DNA of 64,000 nucleotides from Acanthosepion lycidas (GCA_963932145.1 OZ010581.1:87078787-87142786); one strand, 5' to 3'; counted from the first letter of the stretch, positions 1-12,955 are shown. Numbers and translations: made by a program. Notes: a model not told the origin generated them from the letters alone.

Positions 1-1755
1 CATTATTAATAACAGCGGTGGACACTGAGAGAAAACTCAGCTTCTCTTATGTTGTATATGTTTAACGTTGTTTTGTGTTTTCTTTTATTCTGTTGTATGT
101 TTGTTTTTGTTCACTTCCTTTGTTTTCTCTTCTCGCATTATTTATCTTCAACTGTTTTATAATTCACTCTCTCCTGTTCGGATCTTTCCGGCTAAGTTGC
201 TTGGATATTGTAGGTTTTATTAAAAACAAACACCAGTAAAATTACAAATTTATTATTATTTGTTTTGGTGTATATTTTTCAGATTGAAATTCTCTGTTGA
301 GGTTTGTTTAAGGCCAAAGGATAGCAAGAATCGCCAGAGTTCAGTATTTAGTTTATGATACATTCTCTTTTCCTATCCCATTCGTGGATTTTATAGAGGG
401 TCGCCAAAGAGGGGAGAGAGAAAAATTGATATAGGGAAAGTAAAAAGTAATGTTTATCTCTAATTGAATGCAAAGTTGCTTAAAGAAATTACGTAAAAAC
501 ATTTTTCCCACATTAAAAGCTCAAAACAAAGAGCGGTTTCTGTAAAATACCAATATGCCTGCCAATGAATGTAAGTTGGCAGAACTTGGATGTTAGGCTG
601 ATCCAGACATTATGCCGAACTAATAATGTGTTCCGTCATCATCCATCAGGTCGTCAACAAATAAGATTAATAAGACCTGACCATTTTCGTGTTCATCTTT
701 CAGAGAAGAAATGCTATGATTATGCTTGGCAACTTTAGGATTCAGGGTTTGAGAATCAAAATATGCGAGTCAGTAGGCATACCCCCAACAGACACTTACA
801 ATATTCTATTTGTCGTGCAAGAGATCTGTCAGTAAGCCACATCTAACTCTGAGACCCAAACATGGTGTCAATCGCAGAACAATCATACATAGTGACAAAA
901 TGTGACAGTTGCATGAAGGTTTTGAAACATTCAAATGAAGCTTTATATCCAAAACTGTGTTTTAAAGGAACTGCCAGAATGTGGTGAACTTTTATGCCAC
1001 GCGGATTAAGTTTTGAGAGCAAAATAGACTAAATATGTAATATTTTCGGATTAAATCGTCCTTAATTGTATACTACTGTATGCGAATGTACAACCAACAA
1101 CCAACCCCATTCTCTTGTGCACTAACGCTCTGATATATAACGTCATGTTTATTCAGGAGAGTCTTTAGCATTGCAGGTTGCCTATAGTAGATTGGTCAGC
1201 GAATTCGACCGTTTTGAAAGTTATAGCGGCTGCACGATTTGACGTGTAGTGAATGACCGCGAATCGACTGTTCAAACTATGCAGAACGTAATACTCAGCA
1301 TTATAATAGAGTGAGATTTGTGTGGTCGAATTACAAAATTTGTTGAAAAGTTGTCATTAAGTATCGCAAACATATTTATGATTATTCATTATGAATTGAT
1401 TTGCCTTTTATTCATGCAATTACGTTCGTTTATATTAATAATTATTTGATTATAGAACGATAAAAGTGTATGTTTATTTGCGATCTGAACATAGACCAAA
1501 TAACTGTCAAGTAAATAAAACCCCATTTAACCACAGATACGTTACTATGTTTTTGTCCTATGGGGAATGTTGTTTAGAGAAAATATAAGAAACCCGTATA
1601 CGAATTCGATAAATTAAAAATAGTTTCCATTGTACTATGTATACATATAGATACGTCTTTGGATATATTTTGGTAGTGTTCAGTGACTTTCTTTTACTAC
1701 ATATTCTGAATCACATTTTCTTTCATTTCTAAACAACATTGAAGATCTTTGACGG
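1..1755. other. AT-rich DNA, no gene recognised
   Basis: I see no convincing coding region, RNA gene or known repeat here. A stretch near 590-845 gives a short plus-strand reading with weak likeness to the end of a DNA transposase, but it is too short and too degraded to call. Confidence 0.5.
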
Positions 1756-1759
1756 TTCC

Positions 1760-1800
1760 TATGCCGATATGATAATGGATTACCATTACATATCGGCATA
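1760..1800. repeat. Near-perfect 41-nt hairpin
   Basis: Two arms of about 18-19 bases (TATGCCGATATG... and its complement) pair around a 4-base ATTA loop, with a single unpaired A in the left arm. This is much better than chance pairing in AT-rich DNA because the outer arm carries mixed GC sequence. I see no transposase or flanking duplication beside it. It could be the centre of a fold-back element or a cruciform-forming site. Confidence 0.75.
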
Positions 1801-2404
1801 TGTCGTCGACTTTTGTTCCGTCTGATGGCATTGACATTTTTGTATAATGTACAAACAAAAATAATAAAATAATCCAACAGATTGTCACCTCTGTTAGTAT
1901 AAAAGCAGCACCGAACTCTTCTTTCTTTTACCTTCACACAGCGACAGGATTGAACTTGAAGTAAAACAGTAACCGCTATTTCGGCGATTTTGTTTTACTT
2001 TACTTTTCAAAACGTCACGTCCTTTGTAAATCTTAGCAATATTTGTCTTTTTCCTAGATCTCCCACTCTCTGGCTTGCCATCCATTTACACAAACTTAGG
2101 TTTTACATATTGTTTCCCTCTGTCTCTTTGCCTTCAGTGTATCATGTATCAAAATCTTCATGCTTTAAAGGCGAACTGGAACATTTGATATCAGTGGTAT
2201 TAAATATGTTTTATTACTATTCTTTGATCATTTTTCTTTCCCTGAGATATTGTAATTTCTCGGACATAATTGAAACGTATTTCTCAAATGAAATACGTCT
2301 AAAAATAAGTATTTCAGGAGTAACTCGTAGTAAAAAGAGAGAACAGCCTTTTTGACATTAATTGTCACCTTATCAAAGTCCAAGAGTTTCAGAGTAAAAG
2401 GTAA

Positions 2405-3590
2405 GGGGCAGAATTTATGTGGATACGTTGGTTAGCATAGAATTGAACAGGTTAAGATTGTAGTGATCTGGGAGGAATCCTCTTGGGAGTCGGTTCCTCA
2501 ATTTAGCAGTTCATGTGAAGAAGGTGTTCAATGAAATTTATATATCACCACTATAATTTGAAGGGAATGAAGGTAGTTGTCCACAATGTGCGTGGCATGG
2601 TAGCTCTTTACGGTGAAGTTTAGAACTGATGAATGTAGTTCCTTTGACCACTTTCTCTGGAGATAGTGACGGAGTAGCGAGAGGCTAGCAATATTGTATC
2701 TGTAGGTTTGGGATTATATTATAGAAAATGATTCATCAACCACAAGGTCGCGAAGACGCTTTTGAACTATCCAGACTTAAAAGTAAAAACTTGGCAGCTG
2801 GCCAGCTATACAGCAGTACTCCATTTTCAGCCTTATAAAAGCAGAGGATAGCGGGAGGAATTATGTACTAACTGGAGCGGTAGAACAAACCGACCATTTT
2901 CAAACATCTTTAGCGATGAAGTGTATGTACAAATTCCACCTGCGGTCTGGATGAGCTTGTTCCTATAGCCACCCGAGGCAACCCTTGTTCATCGCGATAG
3001 ACAATTCAGGGTCCGAACTTGTTTGGTTTTTGTGCCTTTGAATGTGAGCTGTCAGTTTTCATACCACTGAGCCATTAGAGCTAAATCTGAGGAGAGATCA
3101 ACTGCCAGGCTCTGGTTATCTAGAATTTTTGAGGTGCACCCATAGACTGCTGTAACATCAGCATAAATATCCACAAAATTTCGGCGCATACTTCTAACGA
3201 GATCATTAATGCAAAGTAGAAATTGGGCTGTATCGTGAAGAGAACCTTGTGACACATGGACATCGGGGGATTGGCCGTTAACTATCTTTAGGGAGCAATA
3301 GGTTAGGAAGGACTTGATAATGGAGAGGTTTATTCCAGTGGTACCATAGCTGGAGAGATTATGCAGCAACACTCTATGCCACCTTGTCAAAAGCTTTCGA
3401 CATATCTAATGCGATCGTCATTAAGATATATTTATTGTCAATGATTCTGAGCGTAATGATAGTATTTGAGAATTTGGAGATTATCCAGAACTCATGAGAT
3501 CCAGGTTGTTTGATTTCGACTTTAGTCTAGACTATTTGCGCATAACTGCACTTTGCATTTCTAAAACTCTCTTGCAATGATTGCGGGAAA
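2405..3590 (-). mobile_element. Jockey-like LINE remnant (RT and C-terminal part)
   Basis: On the minus strand, reading from about 3590 downwards, the order is a linker (NAKCSYAQ, SHEFWKISN-like), the RT box ALDMSKAFDKV near 3385-3410, then LSSYGTTGINLSIIKSFLT, VSQGSL, INDLVRSM, the catalytic box read as YADV instead of YADD at 3154-3165, and a degraded C-terminal part that ends near 2410 with an SQITTILT-like motif resembling the family's usual end. About 130 residues of the RT fingers are missing between linker and DMSKAF, so this copy has an internal deletion as well as several frameshifts and stops. No endonuclease domain is seen, so it is 5'-truncated. Clade naming rests on remembered family motifs; the RT assignment itself is firm. 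Confidence 0.85.
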
Positions 3591-6500
3591 TTCTGAACGC
3601 ATCGGGTGCCCTACTACCAACTATGCTACCTGTGATAGATATTTTTGTAGAGGTTACAGTGAGCTATGGCTGCTGCACATTCTTTGTCAACCCTTGAAAA
3701 TGCAAGTGTTGAAATATCGAAAAGCACAAGACTCATTAGATACGCATATGTGACCAAATAAATAGACCTTCTTTGAAACATACCTATAAGAAAAATTTAA
3801 TGAAATTGTTAACGGGATACATGAATACATATTTTTCAACTGTTCTTGTCATCGAGGAATGCTGTAATACAAACGATAATCCAGAAAGATGGAAGAAAGT
3901 TTGAGTGGTTAATGGCGAAAAGCGTCCTTAGATGTGACATCAAAAGGGCGTAGGTGATGTAATGATTGGGGTGGAGTTACAATAGTGAAGTGTTGAATCC
4001 ATGGCGAGTTCTAGGCGGTGTCAAGATGACAGCTTATACATACAATGATTTTGAAGACGCATCTAGAGCCAGTGTTACAGAAGAAAGCAAATCTGATTTT
4101 TTCATGCAGACATATGTACACATGATAAAATCATATTAGAACACGATTAAAAGAATGGAATTCCTAATAGGCACTTAAACGTTTATAGAGAAACATTAGT
4201 AGAAATTACTACACCGCTAGTTGGATACAGAGATAAACTCGGGTCCTGCCCGAAATTTATGGAAAACTCTTAAAAAGAAGAACTAAGAAAGCTTGTCTCC
4301 TCCCCTAACATGGCTACAGAGACAAGTAATTGGTATCACAGTGATTCGTTATATGAGATATTTCTAGTGTATGTGACACCATGTCACGTACCTTGCATGT
4401 AATCTCTGTTACGCTCGTGCTCTTGAAAATGCTACATACAACTTGTTGCTGTAGGTAAATCGCCACTTTATCAAAAGAAAGGAATAACATGGTATAATGA
4501 ATGCTTCAGCACTAATACCTTCACTGTTTTAGTTAGTTAGCTTGCTTGAAGTTAGGTGCAACATTACAAACACTTTTTTCTGTTAACAGAACAAGGCAGT
4601 TTTATTTGGTGTTAAGTGAGCAGGTAATGTATTGAATAAACATATATCTCTCGATCCACCAGGTGCATCCAAGTAAAAGTACCTCTGTCGTGTTCACTAC
4701 ACTCTACTGTTTCATTCTCACTGAAAAATGCATTTAATATGTGGAGTGATAACGTTTGGTAGCTGTTTCATCATTATCTATCAGAAGATATTCAAGATGT
4801 GTCTCTTTAATAATCCTGTGAATGCACTTCAATTTTGGAATGAACACATCTTGGCAAATATCTGCTGGCGTATGCGAAATTTATATTCTCTGTAGGAGCA
4901 TTACGTAGTTCAGCATTGTCTTCTAGGAAACTGAGTCGGATGCTCAGCTCTCTTCACAAACGAAATGGCCCCGCAAACATGCATGATTCTTAGATGCAAA
5001 TTTTCTATTTATCTGTGGCTTATTGAGTACATTCTATTAACTATGGTGTTGTTGGTTTGAATTGTACTACATTTGGTGTCCTTTCGATGAAATACGCACC
5101 GCTGATATATTTCACATTACAGAAGCTTTCTACTTGCGGGGCATCGAGTTGATTTTATTTAAACAATGTAGTTAAGTGCGTATCATGGCGTTGTGCTTGG
5201 GCAGCAATCGACACCTTACGTACTTCTTGATAATACACGTGTTGTTAAGTACACATCTGTACAATTGTATAGGACTCTTCATACATGTACTCTGAGAGAC
5301 GCCACACGGCTTATGGAGGGGCAACATATTTACATGATAAATATAGGTCGATTTCATAATGTTCTTGTACTTGTCCTCTTCCACTTCAGATGCAATTATC
5401 TGTTAATTATTGATTACCATCATTTGTACACATATTTTAATAAGTATTCAATTCCTTTTACAAAAGAGCATACTTACAAGTTAATATGAGCTTGATATTT
5501 TTTTCAGAAGTTATGTGTTGATAGGTACTACATATCAATTTAAATGATAATTTCTTATTTGTACAATTTCTCCATTATTACATCTTTTATAAACAGAATA
5601 ACATTCAGTGTTTTCGGCAGGTTCTTCCCTAAATACATTCTGGAAATTTTTCTGGCACATTACAGAAACAGTTCAGGGACAGTTCGGGTTGTATTTTGTA
5701 CAAAGACCATGTTTCATTAGTGTATCATTTGTGTTCCTATTAACGATCTTCTAAGAAGAGGCTATTGTCTTCCTAGAATTTCAATAGAAACCCTCAATCA
5801 ATCCTAGGGCCACGAAACATGATTTCACTACAATCAACTACATTTTTCTGATATTACCCTCATGTAATACTACTTTGTATCGCACTTCTTTTTTGCCTCT
5901 ATGTCCTTCGCTCTTTCTCGACCAAACGTTGCAAGCGCATTAATATATAGATTATATTATTGTTGAAAATATTAGGCTATTAAACAAAATAGCAACATTC
6001 ATTGTCTTTTCTCAACAAAAAATAAATAGATAATGTACTGTTTTTGTAAAAGTGGTTTTGAGCATATTTTAATGGATTGTGATCATTATTAGATGGTATA
6101 TATTATTAAAATAATTTAATTATTAAATTTATTTAATTAATTTAATTTAATTATCTTTTTTTAACTAATGTACGAATACTCCTTTGCAAAAATGGTTACT
6201 GTGTGTAGTAAATTGTCCAAAATGAATGTCCAAGTTTTCGACTTACATGAGCTACATTAGTGTGGGTGAGTGTGAAAAGAAAATTATGTTTTAAAAAATA
6301 GGTTGTAGCATTATTTTTTAATAGTTTCGTTATTTTTTGAAAACTGAATGAAATGCGGCTAAACACAGCAAACCATGTAACAGCAAAATGTAAGAATATC
6401 TACTATTTTATATGCCCTCAAGTATACGATGCGTATAAGTATAATTGCGTTTACGACTGTAGTCATTTTCATTTTTGGATGGTTACTTAATTCTGATGAA

Positions 6501-7160
6501 AATGCCTTCTATAATTTTAGTCATTTTTGCAGTTAGATTCTTAAATTATTAGGGTATTATTAAAAATGAGGCATCCAATGTGAATCTAATTATCGTGGTG
6601 TTTGTCTAATGTCTTTTTGGTGTGAAAAAAATGGCCCGAAAGTCTACGTGAAAGCGTGGTTGTTGTATAAGATATATAAAAAATGTTGTCTTTATTTTTC
6701 AGTATTTATTCTTTAAAAATGGACGCTCAAATATAAAAAATGGAAATTAATAAGAAAAGCTAGAATATGTAGGTCATTACCATGTCCTTTATGCATACAT
6801 GACAAGATGTATATTACTAAGTTTATAAAAAATAAAAATTTACTGACTCAAAGAAATGAAATAGCTATTCTTTGCCGACATTGTCAAAAATTTTCCTTAA
6901 ATAATATTTAAATATAATAAAATAAAGAAAAAAAAGAAAAATGGGAGCTAGTAATATACATGCTTATATTTGATATGTAATAATAATTTTTAAATAATTT
7001 AAGTAATTCTATTATATTTATTTGTTTTAAAAAGAAACAGTCTATTTGTAATTAAAAGTAAAAATAATATTTTAAATTGTAGTTCAGTATAACGTATTCT
7101 GGCCCAAACACCTCTTTTAGAAAGAATCTTTATCTATACAAGTACGAATTTAACTTTTTC
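3591..7160. other. AT-rich DNA, no gene recognised
   Basis: No coding region or known element is supported. Short open frames near 5172-5489 overlap on both strands, have no recognisable domain and look like chance. The stretch 6100-6170 is almost pure A/T built from short ATTAA runs. Confidence 0.5.
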
Positions 7161-7167
7161 TCGTTGG

Positions 7168-7192
7168 TAAAAAAAAAAAAAAAAAAAAAAAA
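7168..7192. repeat. Poly(A) run, about 25 bases
   Basis: A clean run of A follows TTGGTAA. It could be the tail of an old retroposed sequence on the plus strand, but no recognisable SINE or processed gene precedes it. Confidence 0.8.
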
Positions 7193-7794
7193 AAGACGAC
7201 ATGCGTTGAACGGATGTCAAAATTCGTTGAAAAATGCACCCCTGTTCTACCTAAGATTAACCTCTTTTTCGAACGCAAATCAGAATTGATACAATAATAG
7301 TTAATAATAATCAACACGCTACCGCCCTTGTCTAAATGATTGGATTTCTCTGTATCCTTGGAAACAAAAAAATTATGAATTGTATGTGCGTTTAAAATTC
7401 AGTACATTTAAAAATAAGTTATTCCAAAATTCGCTTCAGACCAGTCTGTTATTTTTTTTTTGAGTGGAAGTGACCAAATTTTGGAATCTATTGTATTTTC
7501 CTTTTTGGATTGACGAACTTTCTTCAGACCTCAAAGTTATTCGTTAAGTTAGTCGTTAAGATTTATTTTTCTTTCTTTCATTTCTTTTGTTCAAATTATT
7601 GTTTCTTGACTTTGGCCAACATTTTTATTTTTTAGCCCGGTTTGACAAAGTCTTAACGGATTACTGCCTTTTTTTCTTTCTGTTTATTTTTTTCCTAACG
7701 GGAGAGCACCTGGCTGCATTTTTTATGCAGCAAGGCCAAATTTTAGGGGTTGAACGGGGACAACCTGAACATTTGACATAATGCCCGATCGTTC

Positions 7795-8690
7795 GGCCTT
7801 CGTCTACATCCCCAACTGTTTGGATTTTTGCGGCCGGAAAATGCCGGTCAACGTGACCGGTAGAAAACCTACTTGCTGAAAGTATGGAGAGACTGGTCAC
7901 CTCTCCTCCTTCCCAGGGGAGAAGCCCCCTGGAGTTCCGGCTGCTGGCTACCAAAATCTTACTCTGGCTGTGACTATTAAATCTGCGGCGTCTGTAATGG
8001 TTCTGTCTACGTCACGGACCGGTGAGGGCAATCCCTCGGTTTGGTCTTCGCCCAGATTACCCACCAAACCGACGCCTCCCACAATTGTGGACAAGTAGAA
8101 GGAAGAGGGGGAATGGCGATTTGTGGATAGGGTCAGAGAGAAGAACCGAACAGCGGGGCCTTTGTCTCAGCATGACCCCAGGGATAAAAAACACCTACAG
8201 TCACATTCCGTCTATCAGCCCCGAGGGCGGCGCCTCGGCGTCATATGACAAAACAGCATCAACCACCCAGAAAATGAATGAACCAAGTTGGCAGAAGATC
8301 CTGGACCTGAAAAAACTGAAGGAAAATCTTGATGCAAAGCGGACCAAAAACAAAACTCGCTGGGGACACCGGGCACCTCATCCTCTGTCCTGTCTACAAA
8401 AAAGTCTTTTATGAAACCACCTCCGCCCAAATCATTGAGAAGCACACCGTCTGAACCCAAATCGCAAACTGACTTTCCATCAGCAATACCTTCCCCTTTT
8501 AAGACCACTTCTGGCATTTCACCCTTTAATACTCCCACAAGCACACCTATACCAACACACACACAATCTCCTCAAAAGAATCTCCTCAGGTCACAGCGGA
8601 TAGGAGAAAATCAAGCCACCATATCTCCCAGGGAAAGACGTCTGCCGTGTATCCCGGGAACAATTGGAAAGAGCTTTTGAGCAAACAAGA
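7795..8690 (+). pseudogene. Tx1-like LINE ORF1 remnant (CCHC knuckle)
   Basis: The reading that follows ATGCCCGATCG near 7782 gives MPDRSAFVYIPN and then a C-x-x-x-Y-G-E-T-G-H pattern near 7872-7905, matching the retroelement zinc knuckle consensus CxxCGxxGHLxxxC with one cysteine region damaged. Downstream, 8411-8680 encodes a proline-, serine- and threonine-rich stretch (PPPPKSLRSTPSEPKSQ) with no fold that I recognise. ORF1 proteins of this LINE group bind nucleic acid and accompany the RNA during retrotransposition. Stops separate the two parts, so the gene is dead. The start is not certain. Confidence 0.55.
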
Positions 8691-9008
8691 CCCCGAAAGC
8701 TATAAAAGTATTATGGAATTTTAGGCATATCAATAGAGTGGACATTGAAGTTCCCGAAAACTCCAAATCCACTAGGAGAGTATTGACCGTCGTGAGATCT
8801 GACCGGGGTACGAGAAAGATTTGGGGCATGATAGACGAGGCAAATGCATCTCTGAAATTGGTTCCCTCAGCGGCCTATTTGCTTGAACCTCAAAGGTGGA
8901 AAATGAAAGACTAGATCGTATTGGGTCAAATACAATTTCGATTACAAACAACTTTGTCGACGCATTTGATCTTGTCGACAAATATCGAAATGAACACTCT
9001 CAGGGGGT

Positions 9009-10835
9009 AGTTTGGACTTGGACAAATAGTGGCAGGGAGGGCCCCCGTGTTTGTTCACCCATCCTTGTATAGAGCGCTTAAGTTAACCTATCCTGTGGAC
9101 ATCGGCGGCTTGTCTCATGATGATACCGTCGAAATTGAGAAGGCTTCTGGTTCAATGGAACGGGCTAAGTAGCTATGGCAGAGTTAGCCTTCTTGCTTGT
9201 CAAGAAGTATCAAGCTCTGGTAGTTAGGGCTAGGTTAAAAAGAATGTCCTCTGAGGCAAAGAATATGGCCGCAGAATTGCGTGCAGAGGAAAGTAGGAAT
9301 GCATCATGGTGGCATATCGCGTACGTCACATTGCTGGATAAGCGGACCGTGACTACAAACTCGGGCATATGTGAAGATTTTCGGGATTACGTTCAGGATC
9401 TTTTTACCAGGAAGCCCGGTCTGAGCTCTGCTCAGTCCGACGCCTATATAGCCGACTTTCCCTGCCTTGAGGCAGCTGAAGCGCCTGGGTGCGAGGGTCC
9501 CATCACAAAGTCAGAAATCTGGTAAGCATTGAAACAAAAGGGGGCTGGATAACTCTGGAATTAGATGGTCTTCCCTACGAAGTCTACTTGAGGCAATAGC
9601 CCGTTTTTTTTCCCTTGCTCGAACTGATTTTCAACAACTGGATACCTCAATGCTTCACCAGAGGTGTGATCAAGGACAAAAACGGTGTGGATGGCATAGA
9701 TAATTTTCGCCCTTTAACTTGATAGGGTTGACTGGTGCGCTGGTGTTAGTGAACGGTGTAAGATCGGAACCTTTCGTATTGTCTCGATCTATTCGTCAGG
9801 GTTGTCTGTTTTCGCCTATGCTTTACGTTCTTGCGTTGGAACCTTTCCTTCGCAAGTTAAAGGCGAATCCGGTCCTACGCGGAATTTCCCTACCTGGAGC
9901 TACCACTTCGCCCAGGTATTTTGCCTATGCTGACGAAGTTTCGGTTTTTGTGCCGAGCAGAGCGGAGATTAACCATGTCAGCAAAGAAATCAGTTGTTAT
10001 GAGATGGTGACAGGAGCGAAGATCAACCGCGATAGTCTGTTGATTTGCGGCTGGGTGCGTGGAAGGGAGTTTCTCTTCCCGGACGGATGGGCCGGCCAAG
10101 ATACTCGGCGTCTGGTTCGGTCCTGATATCCAGTTGGGAATGAATTGGTAGGAGGTACAACGGAAGGCCGAGTTTGCAATTAATTTGTGGTCTCTGAGGA
10201 ATCTTTCCTTGGAGTGGAGGGCAGAAGTATGTGTTTCACATATCTACCCGATTCTCCTTTACCGACTCTCGGTACCTCAACTTCCGTATGCCACACTAAT
10301 ATCATTAATAAGGCTCTTGTACTCTTACTTGTGGTGAGGCAAAGCCACGAGAGTATCTTGGGAGATCTGTTGCCTTCATCCATCTGAAGGCGATCTAGAT
10401 ATGCCTAGCCTTGAGATTCGTCTTGATATGCCTCGCATCGGGTTCCTAGATCGTTTGTGTCGAGAATCGGGTGAGGAGGGCACCTTCTGGAAGGAAGACG
10501 CCCGTAGAAATTTCCCATCTTTGAGAAGTGTACACTCGTGCGAGGAGGAGGCCCACCGTTTCATGCGAATGCTCCTTCTAGCGTGAATGTCGTCTTGCTC
10601 TGAAACGCCTCTTAGGGCGTCGGGTGGCCTCTCTAACGTTCAGGCGTTGTCTCGCACGACATTATATCAAGTGTAAGTCAGGGAGTCTGTTCATGATGAT
10701 CTGATTGATGAGCTCGGTCTTACGAAGCAGGAGACTCGCTCAGTCTTGTCTTGGACGGTCGAGTTGAAATATCTCAATAACGATGAGGCATCCCTCAACT
10801 GGCTGTTGATGCATGGGGTCCTCTAGGTCGCCAAA
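9009..10835 (+). pseudogene. Tx1-like LINE ORF2 remnant: endonuclease end, linker and RT
   Basis: The VVWTWTNSG motif near 9009 marks the endonuclease end. Residues encoded at 9175-9525 include RARLKRMSSEA, NSGICEDFRDYVQDLF and EAPGCEGPITKSEIW, the conserved linker before RT. After a deletion that removes most of the RT fingers, 9719-10126 gives VLVNGVRSEPFVLSRSIRQG, LYVLALEPFLRKL and the catalytic box read as YADE (9926-9937) instead of YADD. Thereafter come VTGAKIN, the C-terminal IRLDMPRIGFLDRLC (10401-10450) and LNNDEASLNWLL near 10775. The changed acid in the box, the missing fingers and the scattered shifts mean no activity. The 224-bp insertion lies directly after VAKNLQ at 10830-10840. 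Confidence 0.85.
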
Positions 10836-10839
10836 AATC

Positions 10840-11063
10840 TTCAGTATGATCATCGTCATTATTAAAATTCTTATTTTCTCTACTTATTTCAATATTTTAT
10901 TCGCTAACATTTCTCAGCATGACTTACCAACTAGCAGAAAATGAGTACTATATAATTACTCGTGCAATATTCCTACAGTTAGTATGGAGTGAATCAGCCA
11001 ATTAGAAATGTCTTTTATTGCTTTCTAACATATATTTACAATTTGAAAAAAATAAAACCACAA
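10840..11063 (+). repeat. 224-bp inserted segment, copy 1 (identical to 15105-15328 inverted)
   Basis: By direct comparison this segment is identical, base for base as far as I can read, to the reverse complement of 15105-15328. It interrupts the Tx1-like ORF: joining the two flanks restores the expected protein order (VAKNLQ then AGLEKSS). The LINE reads CTTCA before it and CAAGCGGG after it, which is compatible with a very short target duplication (CA), or with none. It has no obvious terminal inverted repeats and no coding potential. It holds one 10-base palindrome, GATGATCATC. It could be a small non-autonomous DNA element; I cannot place it in a family. Confidence 0.85.
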
Positions 11064-12351
11064 GCGGGCTTGGAGAAATCTTCAAACTACCGACGCTGTG
11101 ATGAGAATTTCATTGCAGGGTGATAGCATTGTTGTGTAAGTTCGTTGAAGGCCCCGTGGTTCGCATGCTGCAGGGAAAGTTGTCCTTGAGGCCTTTTCTG
11201 TTTCTAGCAATGTGGCATCGCCGTTGACGAAGGCTGAACTTTATCTGTTCCACTACTTGCTAGGTGTTATGAGAGTCGTGATTTAGTCGACACGTCAGAA
11301 GGGATTCTATGGAGGTGAGAAGTTCACTTCTTCCCAACTAATCTTGTACTTTAAGAATTAGCTTAATGTCAAGATTAGGACGGAAAGGCGGCGACTCTCT
11401 TCATCAGAATTCAGCAAAAGGTGGGTAAATCTTGCGTGACTGTGTAGAGTGAAAGGGGCTGACCTGGAGTGGTACTTTGATATCGGTTGAGTACAGGATT
11501 TTGTCCTTCCTGGGTTGAACAGAGGCAAACCGTCCCAATATTAGGTTAGTTTAGGTTTAGTTTGAATCTTTAGTTTCCTGTTTCCGGTAAACTTATTTAG
11601 GGTATGTATGCTCATTGTCCCCTTTTATTTCTGTCCCTATTTTTCTTTAGTTTAATTCCCCATCCCCTCCCTCGTTAGGTGGTCAGTGATGTCAGTTCTC
11701 TGATAGATGCGGGATGCCTTTCGTTTCGTGTATGTGTTTCCGTATTTGTTGTTGTGATTGAATCAGTGCGTGTTTGTGTGAGTGTTTTTTGGATGGATAA
11801 TTGTTCTTTTACCATTACAATCACGCAATTTTTTCGTCCAGTTAAATGATGTTTCTATCACATTTATGGATTTTGTGGGGGTTTATTACCAACCTTATTT
11901 TGTTTTGTTTTCATGTAAATAGTATTAATTCATATTGTGAATAATCATTGGGTTGTTTTAAATTGTTGTTTTTATTCCCCTCTCCTCTCCACAGACCTTG
12001 AAATGTATATATAGGGAATAGTTAGGATTTCGTAGAGATATTGAGGTATTTTGGTTGATGTAATAAGAAAGGTAGGAGTGAATGTGTTGTTTTGGTGATA
12101 GGACTATTGTGGGTATGTTTGGGTCTTTGTTTGTGACTAGCCAAGTTTAGAATTAAGGCAGAAGAAGACCGTCCTTTTCCCCAATCCTCTTTTTGGGCTT
12201 GTGCCATATTTTGTACCCTCGTACTAATAAATATCTATTCCGAAATTTGCTTGAAGATGAAACAGAACTAATGCTTTCAATTTAATTATATAATTGTATT
12301 TGAAGTTTTTAGCTTCGGTTTTTGAAATATAATAATTCCTGTGTATCGAAG

Positions 12352-12495
12352 AAACCATATTTTAAATCAGTTAATTTATAATATTTATGCTCTGTAAATT
12401 TACATTGAGCACTGTTTTGTAAAAATAAAAAATATCAATAAGAACACCGTTACTGTTTTTTTTTCTTCTTCTTCTTCTTCTTCTTCTTCTTCTTC

Positions 12496-12558
<63 letters not shown>

Positions 12559-12710
12559 ATTAATTGACATAAAATATGTTTTTTTCGCTACACAGTTCTA
12601 ACCATATTTTAAGTCAATTAATTTATAATATTAATGCTCTGTAAATTTACATTGAGCACTATTTTGTAAAAGTAAAAATATCTATAAGAACACCGGATTA
12701 TATATCTTAC
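12352..12710. repeat. Diverged direct repeat pair around a microsatellite
   Basis: About 100 bases at 12352-12450 and 12597-12710 match closely (ACCATATTTTAA, TAATTTATAATATT, ATGCTCTGTAAATTTACATT, AAGAACACCG). A (TTC)n and (TA)n array lies between them. This looks like a tandem duplication with the simple repeat expanded in the middle, or two copies of a short element. Confidence 0.8.
12468..12555. repeat. (TTC)n then (TA)n microsatellite
   Basis: About eleven TTC units run directly into about 27 TA units. Confidence 0.95.
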
Positions 12711-12728
12711 TGTTCTTTCTTTTTATTA

Positions 12729-12730
12729 AT

Positions 12731-12818
<88 letters not shown>
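12729..12818. repeat. (CATA)n/(TA)n microsatellite
   Basis: A few CATA units lead into a long TA run of roughly 75 bases, followed at once by the fold-back at 12833. Confidence 0.95.
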
Positions 12819-12820
<2 letters not shown>

Positions 12821-12824
12821 TATT

Positions 12825-12955
12825 TAAATAAAAACAGACCACTTTAAGGTTCCATGTAATAAATTATTCACAACAGCCCTTTTAAAGGGCTGCGGATCAT
12901 CAGACTTTACTTCCAAACAAAAAATGAAAAGAAAACCTTAAAGTGGTTTAAATTA
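12825..12955. repeat. Fold-back repeat next to (TA)n
   Basis: ACCACTTTAAGGTT at 12838-12851 is matched in reverse complement by AACCTTAAAGTGGT near 12932-12947. Inside lies a second small hairpin, CAGCCCTTTTAAAGGGCTG. The minus strand reads CTGATGATCCGCAGCCC, which resembles the first half of a hammerhead core, but the GAAA half does not follow in the right place. The position directly after (TA)n is like that of the Penelope fragments at 37.9 and 53.9 kb, so a Penelope terminal repeat is possible but unproven. Confidence 0.6.

Larger units (their letters stand above)
7740..12235 (+). mobile_element. Tx1-like LINE (L1/Tx1 group), interrupted copy
   Basis: Plus-strand parts follow the usual order of this group: a possible ORF1 with one CCHC-type knuckle (7795-7960), a proline/serine-rich stretch (8411-8680), a remnant of the AP endonuclease end (VVWTWTNSG near 9009), the linker to RT (9175-9525), the RT palm (9719-10050), the C-terminal region (10100-10835) and the end of the protein (11064-11560). 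A 224-bp foreign segment at 10840-11063 splits the last two parts. From 11600 to about 12235 the base composition is GT- and pyrimidine-rich without coding potential, ending near AATAAATA, which I read as the 3' UTR. The region is more GC-rich than its surroundings. It has many stops and shifts and at least one internal deletion near 9720. Confidence 0.85.

Noticed and set aside
590-845. Possible piggyBac-like transposase tail on the plus strand
   Set aside because: The reading RPDHFRVHLSEKKCYDYAWQ has a faint likeness to the end of that family, but the cysteine pattern is poor and the match is too short to support a call.
5172-5489. Overlapping open frames on both strands
   Set aside because: No domain, no start context, no repeats, and the frames overlap each other; chance open frames of this size are expected.
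12833-12950. Hammerhead ribozyme at the fold-back
   Set aside because: CTGATGA is followed by a good hairpin, but GAAA does not follow that stem, so the core is not complete.
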